From: an uncultured Kordiimonas sp.
Lineage (GTDB): Bacteria > Pseudomonadota > Alphaproteobacteria > Sphingomonadales > Kordiimonadaceae
Direction of reading: 5' to 3'
Length of the DNA: 64,000 nucleotides
NCBI GenBank assembly: GCA_947500295.1
Contig: CANMRM010000003.1
Location: forward strand, 186,001-250,000
The number at the start of each line of letters is the position of its first letter. Within the stretch, counting starts at the first letter, position 1. This document shows, piece after piece, positions 36,108 through 43,608 of the stretch. Made by a program: the position numbers and the translations under genes. The notes beneath the pieces were generated by a model, which was not told the DNA's origin, did not search any database, and saw only the letters and a list, made by a program, of their open reading frames with translations.

Positions 36108-38336
36108 ATGTCCACACACATCGACCGTCGCACGTTTTTGTCCTATGGGTTTGCAGCAGGAGCGCTAACGTTTGCGGCCCCTTTGTCCTCATTGTCGCAG
36201 GTGCGGGCACAGGACGAGTACGATGACAGCCTGACACCCCTTGTCGAAATTCGAGCCGATAATAGTGCCACCTTCTATAGTCCTTCCCCGGACATGGGGC
36301 AGGGCGTTGATACGTCGCTCGCCATGATGTTTGCGGAAGAACTGGACCTGGATTTCGAGACGCTTGACACGCAACCGCTACGCTATTCCATCATGCGCGG
36401 CGAGGATGGCAATATTGCCTTCAGGGCTGTGCCGCAGGGAGCTGGCGGCTCCACAAGTACACCGCGCAACTGGACACTGCTGCGCCGCGCCGCCGCAACA
36501 GCGCGCCAACTCATTCTGCAGGCAGCGTCCGAACGGATGGGCGTGCCCATTGACCAGCTGCGTACTGAACGCTCGGCTGTATATGCATCTGGCCGCGATG
36601 CGGTTTCCTATGGCTCGCTCGTTGAGGCGGCAGCACGCCAAACCCTCCCGGAGGGGTTTGAGCCAACCTACAAAACACGGGCCGAGCGCACGCTTTTAGG
36701 CACAGCGCAGAAACAGAAGGTGGCAAAGGATATTGTCACCGGCAAACCGCTTTACGGCATGGACATGGCCTATGAGGGCGCGAAAGTCGCCATGGTGGCG
36801 CACTGCCCCTACCTTGATGGTTATGTTGAAAGTGTGGACGATGCTGCTGCGCGCGCTGTGGACGGCGTGCGGAACATCATTGTGCTCGACCGACCCGACC
36901 CGGAGGGCAATTACACATACTTGGCCGCAGGTGTTGCTGTGGTCGCCGACACCTATTGGGCCGCAAAAATGGCGCGTGACCGGCTGAACATCATCTGGAA
37001 CCGTGGTCCCTGGGACGATGAAAGCAGCGAAAGCCTTGATGCCCAGTGCGAGGCACTTCTGAAAACCGAGGGTCAGATCGTGCGCCAGGACGGCGATTTT
37101 GACGCGGCTACAGCGGCGGCTGCAACCAAGGTAACGCGGACGTATAAGCTGCCACTGGTCTCGCATGCGCAGCTTGAGCCGCAGAATTGCATTGCTGATG
37201 TGCGCGATGATGGGGCAACCGTCATCGGACCATTCCAGAGCCCGTCGGGTGCTTCGCGCATGACAGCGCGCATCACGGGGCTTGACCGCCTGGATGTGGA
37301 TGTGCGCTACACTCGCCTTGGCGGCGGGTTTGGACGCCGTCTTAGCAGTGACCATGTGGCCGAGGCTGTCACGATTTCGAAGGAGGCGGGCGTCCCCGTT
37401 CGCTTGATGTGGACACGCGAAGACGACCTTGCACATGATTTTTACCGGCCAATGGCGCATCATGAAATGCACGCAGCCTTTGACGATGACGGTAACCTGA
37501 TCGCCTGGGCCCACCGCTATGCCGGAACACCCAAATACTATCGGCGCGATAATGAAACGCCGGAGACCTATTACAGAGCGGACCTATATGTAGATGATTT
37601 CCCGGCGGGTCGGGTTGATAATCTGAAATTGGAGTATCTCATCGCCCGTTCCGGTATGCCACAAGGCAGCTGGCGCGCCCCTGCGCACACGGCAAACGCG
37701 TTCGTGGTACAGAGCTTTCTCGACGAAATTGCTGGTGAGCTGGGCGAAGACCCGCTTGAACTGCGGCTGCGGCTTCTGGGCGTCGATGAGGAGCTGGAGT
37801 ATGGCCAGCATGGAGGCCCAGTGTTTAGCACCACGCGCCTCAAAAATGTGCTTCAGCAAGCCGCCCGGCTTGCGGACTGGGGCCGGAGCATGCCGGACGG
37901 TCGGGCGCAGGGTATAGCAGGGCACTTCACGTTTGGTGGTTACTGTGCGCTCGTCGCCGATGTGACGCTGCTTGACGGCGACCGGTTCCGTGTGGACCGC
38001 GTGTCTGGGGCCATTGATGTGGGCACGGTTATCAACCGGGCAGGTGTTCTGGCGCAGATGGAAGGCGGCATCAACGATGGGCTGTCAACCGCACTGGGGC
38101 AGAAAATCCAGGTGCGCGGCGGTGAAGTTATCAACGATAATTTCGACAGGTACATCATGATGCGAATGGTGGACTCGGTCCCTGAAATCAATGTGCATAT
38201 CGTGGACAGTGAGGCAGACCCGTCCGGCATGGGAGAGATGTCGCTGCCGCCGATGGCGCCCGCCGTTGCCAACGCTGTGGTGCGGGCAGGCGGCAGGCGC
38301 ATGCGCGCCCAGCCGTTTTTCCCGATGAGCGCCTAA
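36108..38336 (+). CDS. Tat-exported xanthine-dehydrogenase-family molybdopterin-binding subunit
   Basis: 742 residues with a Tat signal (DRRTFLSYGFAAGALTFAAP). The body matches the isoquinoline-1-oxidoreductase/nicotinate-dehydrogenase large subunit group of the XDH family, with motifs SPDMGQGVDTSLAMMFAEELD, GGGFGRRLSSDH and RSGMPQGSWRAPAHTANAFVVQSFLDE. This group uses molybdenum with a separate small 2Fe-2S subunit and often a periplasmic cytochrome acceptor. ATG at 36108 has GGGAGAAGGGGG. No iron-sulfur partner or cytochrome gene is adjacent in the window, so the complex must be encoded elsewhere or the protein works alone. Substrate unknown. Confidence 0.92.
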   Translation: MSTHIDRRTFLSYGFAAGALTFAAPLSSLSQVRAQDEYDDSLTPLVEIRADNSATFYSPSPDMGQGVDTSLAMMFAEELDLDFETLDTQPLRYSIMRGEDGNIAFRAVPQGAGGSTSTPRNWTLLRRAAATARQLILQAASERMGVPIDQLRTERSAVYASGRDAVSYGSLVEAAARQTLPEGFEPTYKTRAERTLLGTAQKQKVAKDIVTGKPLYGMDMAYEGAKVAMVAHCPYLDGYVESVDDAAARAVDGVRNIIVLDRPDPEGNYTYLAAGVAVVADTYWAAKMARDRLNIIWNRGPWDDESSESLDAQCEALLKTEGQIVRQDGDFDAATAAAATKVTRTYKLPLVSHAQLEPQNCIADVRDDGATVIGPFQSPSGASRMTARITGLDRLDVDVRYTRLGGGFGRRLSSDHVAEAVTISKEAGVPVRLMWTREDDLAHDFYRPMAHHEMHAAFDDDGNLIAWAHRYAGTPKYYRRDNETPETYYRADLYVDDFPAGRVDNLKLEYLIARSGMPQGSWRAPAHTANAFVVQSFLDEIAGELGEDPLELRLRLLGVDEELEYGQHGGPVFSTTRLKNVLQQAARLADWGRSMPDGRAQGIAGHFTFGGYCALVADVTLLDGDRFRVDRVSGAIDVGTVINRAGVLAQMEGGINDGLSTALGQKIQVRGGEVINDNFDRYIMMRMVDSVPEINVHIVDSEADPSGMGEMSLPPMAPAVANAVVRAGGRRMRAQPFFPMSA

Positions 38337-38441
38337 GGGGTCAGCTGTACATTCGCACTATTTTCCGCTTGCGCGGGCCGGGCGGGCGTTTTATACAGCG
38401 GCCTGCAGCGCGGTTCGCGCCTGCACCCATGCAAATGGTCC

Positions 38442-38517
38442 GGTCGGTTAGCTCAGTTGGTAGAGCGCATCGTTGACATCGATGAGGTCGTTGGTTCGAA
38501 CCCAATACCGACCACCA
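38442..38517 (+). tRNA. tRNA-Val (anticodon GAC)
   Basis: 76-nt cloverleaf. The acceptor GGTCGGT (38442-38448) pairs with ACCGACC (38507-38513), the D stem is GCTC/GAGC, the anticodon stem CATCG/CGATG surrounds the loop TTGACAT with anticodon GAC, and the T arm is GTTGG-TTCGAAC-CCAAT. The 3' CCA is encoded (38515-38517). It reads GUC/GUU valine codons. Confidence 0.97.
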
Positions 38518-38561
38518 TTTGACTTCCAACCTTCCGATATAAATCTGTGTGCTGCGGCAGT

Positions 38562-39083
38562 TTATGGCGACGTTGTGAATTCATACTCATACTCGACAGA
38601 GTCATGAAGTGTGCCGCGCCATTCCCAGTTTTGCCTAATAGTACGGATTTGCCGGAAACCGTTTTTTTCCAGCACTTTGCCGCTTGCAATATTGCTGGCT
38701 GTAACTTGCGCCTGAATAGCGCGCATGTGCCCGAGAACCGAAGGTATGTGGTTGAGCACGGCTTTTATTGCCTCCGACCCAAAGCCCCTGTTCTGATGAT
38801 CTTCCGCGACAAAATATCCAAGTTCACCAACGGGTTCCATGATGTTTTCAAGGCTGACAAGCCCGCAGATGTTGTCTTCAGTCAAAATTACCCAGCTCAT
38901 GGTATTTTCATCCATCGCCTCGCGTGCCCACCGCAGGAAATAGGCATGGTCCGGTGATGCGCGCTGATAATCTTCGATGCTGTTTGGGTTTTTCGATACC
39001 TCATAAAGGGCAGGAAAATGCTCTGTGCCCAGGGCCTCAAGCAACAAGCGTTCTGTTTTGATGCTGTGGATGCGGTGCGACAT
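38562..39083 (-). CDS. GNAT-family N-acetyltransferase
   Basis: 173 residues. RLLLEALGTEHFPAL starts the RimJ/RimL-like GNAT fold, with GELGYFVAEDHQNRGFGSEAIKAVLN, the acetyl-CoA P-loop (NRGFGSEA), and ASNIASGKVLEKNGFRQI as the C-terminal substrate motif. Such proteins acetylate N termini, ribosomal proteins or small amines; here the substrate is unknown. It lies just downstream of the Lrp-type regulator (13 bp) on the same strand, so the two may be co-transcribed. Shine-Dalgarno is weak. Confidence 0.88.
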   Translation of the reverse strand: MSHRIHSIKTERLLLEALGTEHFPALYEVSKNPNSIEDYQRASPDHAYFLRWAREAMDENTMSWVILTEDNICGLVSLENIMEPVGELGYFVAEDHQNRGFGSEAIKAVLNHIPSVLGHMRAIQAQVTASNIASGKVLEKNGFRQIRTIRQNWEWRGTLHDSVEYEYEFTTSP

Positions 39084-39096
39084 GGCAGGTTATAGT

Positions 39097-39561
39097 TCAA
39101 AGGCAGGGAATTTTTTGGCCGGTTTTTGTGCGCCCCATCACGACCGACGTGCGAAACCGCCGCACGTTTGAATCGTCAAAGAACAGCCTGTGCGTCAATT
39201 CTTCAAAGTCCGCCATGTTGCGGGCCGTGCAAACGAGGATGAAATCGGCTTCCCCTGTCACATAATAGCATTGCTGGACCTGTGGTTCCGACCGGGCGCG
39301 CTTTCGGAAATCCTCCAGCTGGTGCAGGGCCTCCCTTTCCAATTCCACCATCACAATAAACGACATGGCGTTGCCGGTCTTGTCCGGATTTACCACAGCC
39401 ACTTCCCGTTCAATGAAACCCGTATCACGCAGCTTTTTCAGCCGCCGCTGTACCGACGGCACCGAGAGGCCACATTTGTCAGCAAGCACATCCAGTCCGA
39501 CCCTGCAGTTGTCCTGCATGGCATCCAGAAGTTCACGGTCCGCCTTATCCAGTTCTGTCAT
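39097..39561 (-). CDS. Lrp/AsnC family transcriptional regulator
   Basis: 154 residues. An N-terminal winged helix-turn-helix (LDKADRELLDAMQDNCRVGLDVLADKCGLSVPSVQRRLKKL) is followed by the RAM ligand domain with VQQCYYVTGEADFILVC. It is divergent from the PLP-lyase/carbamoylase operon with 102 bp between, a classical layout for a local amino-acid sensor. A perfect palindrome lies ten bases before its start codon. GGA precedes the ATG. It probably controls the divergent operon in response to its amino-acid substrate, which is an inference. Confidence 0.92.
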   Translation of the reverse strand: MTELDKADRELLDAMQDNCRVGLDVLADKCGLSVPSVQRRLKKLRDTGFIEREVAVVNPDKTGNAMSFIVMVELEREALHQLEDFRKRARSEPQVQQCYYVTGEADFILVCTARNMADFEELTHRLFFDDSNVRRFRTSVVMGRTKTGQKIPCL

Positions 39562-39570
39562 GATGATCCA

Positions 39571-39585
39571 ATTTATTGAATAAAT
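39571..39585. promoter_or_regulatory. AT-rich perfect palindrome, candidate Lrp operator
   Basis: ATTTATT-G-AATAAAT is an exact 7+1+7 palindrome in the 102-bp divergent region of the Lrp gene and its presumed target operon; AT-rich 15-bp palindromes are typical AsnC/Lrp sites. A second inverted pair, ATCAAGA (39624-39630) and TCTTGAT (39654-39660), lies next to the lyase start. Confidence 0.6.
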
Positions 39586-39663
39586 GCATGTATACGAAAA
39601 AAATAGTCAGAATTATACGTAATATCAAGAATATGAATCTTAAAATGCTGCTATCTTGATGTA

Positions 39664-40746
39664 ATGACAAAAGTTGATGATTTGACATTCATCCCGGATC
39701 ACGCTCGTGCGCTGGCCTATTTCCGGCGTCAGCCGGGTTACATTGTCTCGCCTTTGGTGGAGGTTTTGTTGCCTTTGGGGGACGAAGTGCTCGTGAAGAG
39801 TGAAACCGCCCGCATGGGGCTTGGTGCCTTCAAGGCACTTGGGGGGCCTTATGCTGTGTTCAGGATATTGACGGCTCGCTGGCGGGAAGAGGGCAGCGGA
39901 TTGTCGACCAAGTGCCAGGGTTCCGATATCGACTCTGGTGCCGATTTCCAGTCTTTTGCTGCGCGCCAGACATTTGTGGCCGCCAGCGCCGGGAACCACG
40001 GAATTGGTGTCGCTGCAGGTGCCAGGGCCCACGGTGCCAATGCCCGGATTTATCTTGCCCGGACCGTCCCGGACAATTTCAAACGGCGGCTTGAAAAGCA
40101 CGGTGCAACGGTGGTGCGTTCCGGCGCAACCTATGAAGACAGTGTGGCGGCTGCTGCTGCAGATGCGGCACAGACCGGTGCCACCCTTCTGGCCGATGGC
40201 ACCTGGCAGGGTTATACTGAAATCCCGAAAATCGTGATGGAAGGCTATACGGTAATCGCCGAAGAGTTGAGGGCATCTTTTGAAGCAACCAGTAAGTGGC
40301 CAAGCCATGTTTTTTTGCAGGCGGGCGTTGGGGGTTTTGCTGCCGCAATGGCACATATGATCCGAGCTAATTGGGCCATGCAACCGGAGCTGATTGTCGT
40401 TGAACCCGAAGCAGCTGCCTGCCTGCAGGCGAGCCATCTGGCCGGTAAATCCGTCCAGGCGGATGGGCCCTCATCTGCCATGGGGCGGCTGGACTGCAAA
40501 GTGCCTTCCATCGTCGCCCTGCACGTGCTGGAGCGCTGCGGTGTTGTCTACGAAACCCTGAGCGAAGACGAAGGGTTGGCTGCAGCGGAAACTGTTCTGC
40601 GTCTTGGTATCCCGACTACCCCGTCAGGTGCTGCCGGCTATGGCGGCATGCAAAAATGGCTGCAAAGAAACAAGCGCCCGGCTGATTTCCTTCCGCTGGT
40701 GGTCATAACCGAAGGCGCCGACACGAACGACAGGATACACACATGA
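39664..40746 (+). CDS. PLP-dependent diaminopropionate ammonia-lyase-like enzyme
   Basis: 360 residues. Fold-type II PLP enzyme (threonine dehydratase/TrpB group). The Schiff-base lysine is in LGAFKALGG near residue 58. ASAGNHGIGVAAGARAHGANARIYLA follows, and the phosphate loop is GVGGFAAAM. The pattern LVKSETARMGLGAFKALGG resembles diaminopropionate ammonia-lyase, which makes pyruvate and ammonia from 2,3-diaminopropionate; serine/threonine dehydratase is an alternative. It is the first gene of an operon with an amidohydrolase (ATGA overlap) and is divergent from the Lrp gene. Confidence 0.88.
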   Translation: MTKVDDLTFIPDHARALAYFRRQPGYIVSPLVEVLLPLGDEVLVKSETARMGLGAFKALGGPYAVFRILTARWREEGSGLSTKCQGSDIDSGADFQSFAARQTFVAASAGNHGIGVAAGARAHGANARIYLARTVPDNFKRRLEKHGATVVRSGATYEDSVAAAAADAAQTGATLLADGTWQGYTEIPKIVMEGYTVIAEELRASFEATSKWPSHVFLQAGVGGFAAAMAHMIRANWAMQPELIVVEPEAAACLQASHLAGKSVQADGPSSAMGRLDCKVPSIVALHVLERCGVVYETLSEDEGLAAAETVLRLGIPTTPSGAAGYGGMQKWLQRNKRPADFLPLVVITEGADTNDRIHT

Positions 40747-41981
40747 AGACGACTGTTTCACTGGATAGCGAAACCTTGTTGTCCCGCCTCGCGCTTTTGG
40801 GCGAAATCGGGCGCGATGAACAGGGAAGGCTAACCCGCCTGGCTGCAACAGACGCGGACAAAGGCGCCCGTGACCAGCTTGTTGACTGGTTCGGCGCAGC
40901 AGGGCTGGAAATCCATGTCGATCGAATTGGCAACATTTTTGGTGTGTGGGTGTCCGCGAGCGACAAAGCGCCCTTAATGATGGGCAGTCATATCGACAGC
41001 GTCGTGAACGCTGGTATTTATGACGGTTGCTACGGTGTGCTGTCTGCTCTGTCGGTGATTGAGGCAATGCAGCAGGCCAGAGTGAGGCCTGACAGGTCGC
41101 TGGTCATCGGTGTTTTTACCAACGAAGAAGGTGCAAGATTTGCACCCGACATGATGGGGTCCCTGGTGTATGCGGGTGGCCTTGATGTCGAGCAGGCACT
41201 TCTGGCGAGCGACGCAAACGGCGTTACCCTCGGCGACGAATTGTCCCGCATCGGGTATGCCGGTGAAATGGCACCTGGTGCCATCAGGCCGTCTGCTTTC
41301 CTGGAGTTGCACATCGAGCAAGGCCCGGTGCTGGAGCATGAAGCCTGCACGATTGGCGCGGTTGCGGACCTGCAGGGGATTTCCTGGCAGAAAGTCAGGA
41401 TCAGTGGAGTTGCCAACCATGCGGGCACAACGCCTACGCAACTGCGGGCAGATGCGGGTCTGGCCGCCGCCAGGGTTGTCGTCTTCCTGCGGGAGCTGGT
41501 TGCAGGCTCAAACAGCGTCGCCACTGTGGGGTGCATCCGGTTCGCGCCCGATGTGATCAATGTGGTGCCTGCCTGCGCAGAGTTCACCGTGGACTTGCGC
41601 GACCCTGATGAGACAATACTGCAATCGCGGGAGATTGCTCTGGCTGAATTCCTGAAAAGCCTTGAAGACTCTGAAGGCCTGACTGTCGAGACGGAGAGGC
41701 TCGCCCGATCCCAACCGGTCAGGTTTGATGAACGCCTGGTACAACAAATCGAACAGAGCGCAAGCGCCCGGTCCCTGTCTTGCCGCAGGATGACATCTGG
41801 CGCGGGCCACGATGCGCAGATGATGGCCCGCATCTGCCCGGCGGCAATGATCTTTGTCCCCAGCAAAGGTGGCATCAGCCACAACCCGCGTGAACATACC
41901 GAGGAGGCCGCTTTGATCGCCGGTGCGCACGTTTTACTCGATACCGTTTGCCACATTGCCGGGGTATGCGCCAGCCTGTGA
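40743..41981 (+). CDS. M20-family amidase/hydantoinase-carbamoylase (AllC-like)
   Basis: 412 residues. Two-metal amidohydrolase of the N-carbamoyl-L-amino-acid hydrolase/allantoate amidohydrolase group. Metal ligands are seen as MGSHIDSV (His), YDGCYGVLSAL (Asp), TNEEGARF (Glu pair), ELHIEQGPVLE (His) and SGAGHDAQM plus SHNPREHT (His). It cuts a carbamoyl or ureido group from an amino acid. It overlaps the upstream lyase by four bases, so it should feed the lyase with the free amino acid. The likely pathway is a carbamoyl- or ureido-diamino acid to diaminopropionate to pyruvate, an inference from the gene pair. Confidence 0.92.
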   Translation: MKTTVSLDSETLLSRLALLGEIGRDEQGRLTRLAATDADKGARDQLVDWFGAAGLEIHVDRIGNIFGVWVSASDKAPLMMGSHIDSVVNAGIYDGCYGVLSALSVIEAMQQARVRPDRSLVIGVFTNEEGARFAPDMMGSLVYAGGLDVEQALLASDANGVTLGDELSRIGYAGEMAPGAIRPSAFLELHIEQGPVLEHEACTIGAVADLQGISWQKVRISGVANHAGTTPTQLRADAGLAAARVVVFLRELVAGSNSVATVGCIRFAPDVINVVPACAEFTVDLRDPDETILQSREIALAEFLKSLEDSEGLTVETERLARSQPVRFDERLVQQIEQSASARSLSCRRMTSGAGHDAQMMARICPAAMIFVPSKGGISHNPREHTEEAALIAGAHVLLDTVCHIAGVCASL

Positions 41982-42091
41982 CCAAACCGGATAAAGCAGT
42001 GTGAGTGAGCCATTGTCATAATGTGCCCACAAATCCATGTACCTGAACCGCGGGACATGACAACGTTGTCAGGAATGCCTATCTAACGGGC

Positions 42092-42213
42092 CTGGCCGAA
42101 AAAGGGGCCGGTGACATGCCTTCAGTTGCTCAGTGTTTCGAGCGGGCAGAACTACCGTAAATTGTTGCACACCCCAGCAGGGGTCTACGAGAGGCGCTCG
42201 CTTTTTCGGCCAG
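42092..42213. repeat. 13-bp inverted repeat spaced by 96 bp
   Basis: CTGGCCGAAAAAG (42092-42104) occurs inverted as CTTTTTCGGCCAG (42201-42213), exact over 13 bp and 15 of 16 when extended to the left. The enclosed stretch has no coding sequence. It could be a MITE remnant or a long hairpin acting as a terminator after the amidohydrolase; it is not explained otherwise. Confidence 0.4.
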
Positions 42214-42251
42214 ACCCCCATTGCCCGGTTGTAGCGAAATAAGGAAGTGGC

Positions 42252-42635
42252 ATGATGGCACATCAAACTGAAAACAAGGCATTGGCGGTTTTTGCCGACG
42301 GTGAACCCCTGAGTGTGGCGGCACCAGACTCTGGCACGCTTTGTCACCAACAGCTGCTCGACAGCTATGAAGCCGCACTGGATGCAGGCGCCCGCCGTAT
42401 TCTCGTGGACAAACGCCAGATGGTTACGTCGTGGGACAGCAGTGTGTGCAAAGAGACAGTGAAGGCTGTGGGCAGGATATTTGGTCATCATCAGGCGAAG
42501 CTCGCCGTTGTCATCGACCAGCGTGATCATATTGAAAAAGCAACCTGCCTGGGCATCATGCAGCACGGTGCAAAAGTATTGTCGACCTATGACATGGAAG
42601 AGGCGAAAAGCTGGCTCGCGGGTGAAATTTTCTAG
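42252..42635 (+). CDS. STAS/SpoIIAA-like small cytoplasmic protein
   Basis: 127 residues, no membrane helix. The pattern ADGEPLSVAA followed by YEAALDAGARRILVDKRQMVTSW and VGRIFGHHQAKLAVVIDQ resembles the STAS/SpoIIAA-like fold seen in the family that includes 'STAS/SEC14 domain-containing' proteins. The ATG at 42252 has AAGGAAG upstream, or the second ATG three bases later. Single gene with no clear partner; function unknown. Moderate confidence in the fold. Confidence 0.65.
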   Translation: MMAHQTENKALAVFADGEPLSVAAPDSGTLCHQQLLDSYEAALDAGARRILVDKRQMVTSWDSSVCKETVKAVGRIFGHHQAKLAVVIDQRDHIEKATCLGIMQHGAKVLSTYDMEEAKSWLAGEIF

Positions 42636-42684
42636 GCGGCGGTAATTGCCAGGGGTTGGTTGGCTTGCACCATACGGATGCCCG

Positions 42685-43452
42685 CTATTCGACCAGCCCA
42701 AGCGCGAGTGCCCTCAAGGCTGCTGTTACCCGGCTTGAAACACCGAGCTTGCCAAAAATACGCCTGAGGTATGTGTCAACCGTGTAGCTGGAAATGCCAA
42801 GAATATCCGCAATCACGCTGTTGCTTTTTCCGCGCACAACCCAGGTTAAAATCTCGGCTTCCCGTGCTGACAGGGAAATCTCTTTGCGCCCTTTTTCGCG
42901 TAAAAGAGTGCAATAGCGTTGGTGAGCCAGCTGTGCTGCATTTTGCAGACGGGCCACTTCGAAGGTTGTGACAATCTTGTGGTTCTTGCCAAATCCAACG
43001 CCGGCATACCCATTGCGGCCATGCGGCCCAAAAAGCGGGATTGCGAGACCATCGCCCAGGTCTGCTTCACGAAGCATGTCCATATAGCGCTGCTCATCTT
43101 TCGTCAGTTTCGGGTCGCCGTCCAGCTCGGACCACCAGAATGGTTGACTGTGAATGGCGGCATACTTGGGTATCGGGTCAATTTTGTAGAGCTTCTCCTC
43201 GACATATTTTTTGACCCAATCTTCCGGATAGCCCTGGGTCGCCACCGTAACGGAGCCGCCGTGATCGCTCGCGCCAACCGGCGGTATATGGTGATAGCTC
43301 GACATGGTTGCGCCGTGAGCCGTGAAATAGTCGGTGCACAGCTGGGCCAGTTTCTCGAAGTCCGTCTCGATGTTCACTGCCTGCACGAAAACGGCCTGAA
43401 CGAACGTATCGTCCTGCTCGCCTTTGGGGCTGGAAACATTGGTGTCGACCAT
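42685..43452 (-). CDS. LuxR-family regulator with autoinducer-binding domain (LuxR solo)
   Basis: 255 residues. The N-terminal autoinducer domain (about 30-165) keeps residues that contact acyl-homoserine lactones in LuxR/TraR: W79 and Y83 (PEDWVKKY), D92 and P93 (KIDPI), and W106 or W107. The C-terminal GerE-type helix-turn-helix begins at LSAREAEILTWVVRGKSNSVIADILGISSYTV. No luxI-type synthase is in the window, so it is an orphan or solo regulator that would sense a self-made or foreign signal. Start ATG at 43452 has no strong ribosome site. Transcribed leftwards after the terminator of the RTX gene. Confidence 0.92.
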   Translation of the reverse strand: MVDTNVSSPKGEQDDTFVQAVFVQAVNIETDFEKLAQLCTDYFTAHGATMSSYHHIPPVGASDHGGSVTVATQGYPEDWVKKYVEEKLYKIDPIPKYAAIHSQPFWWSELDGDPKLTKDEQRYMDMLREADLGDGLAIPLFGPHGRNGYAGVGFGKNHKIVTTFEVARLQNAAQLAHQRYCTLLREKGRKEISLSAREAEILTWVVRGKSNSVIADILGISSYTVDTYLRRIFGKLGVSSRVTAALRALALGLVE

Positions 43453-43549
43453 GTTGGTATCATGGAAGATTTGGCAAAAAATTCAAGCAGTTCAGCGATA
43501 GGGTTTTTCACTAATATTGATAGTCGATGCGGCTATTTCATTGGATGCA

Positions 43550-43585
43550 CAAAAGAAAAGACACCGGCGAAACTCTGCCGGTGCC
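43550..43585 (-). terminator. Terminator of the acidic RTX gene
   Basis: CACCGGC (43562-43568) pairs with GCCGGTG (43577-43583) around an eight-base loop. On the minus strand it is followed by TCTTTTCTTTTG. It lies 24 bp after the RTX stop and before the LuxR gene. Confidence 0.8.
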
Positions 43586-43608
43586 TCCCCTGCCTGATGA
43601 CGCTGTGA

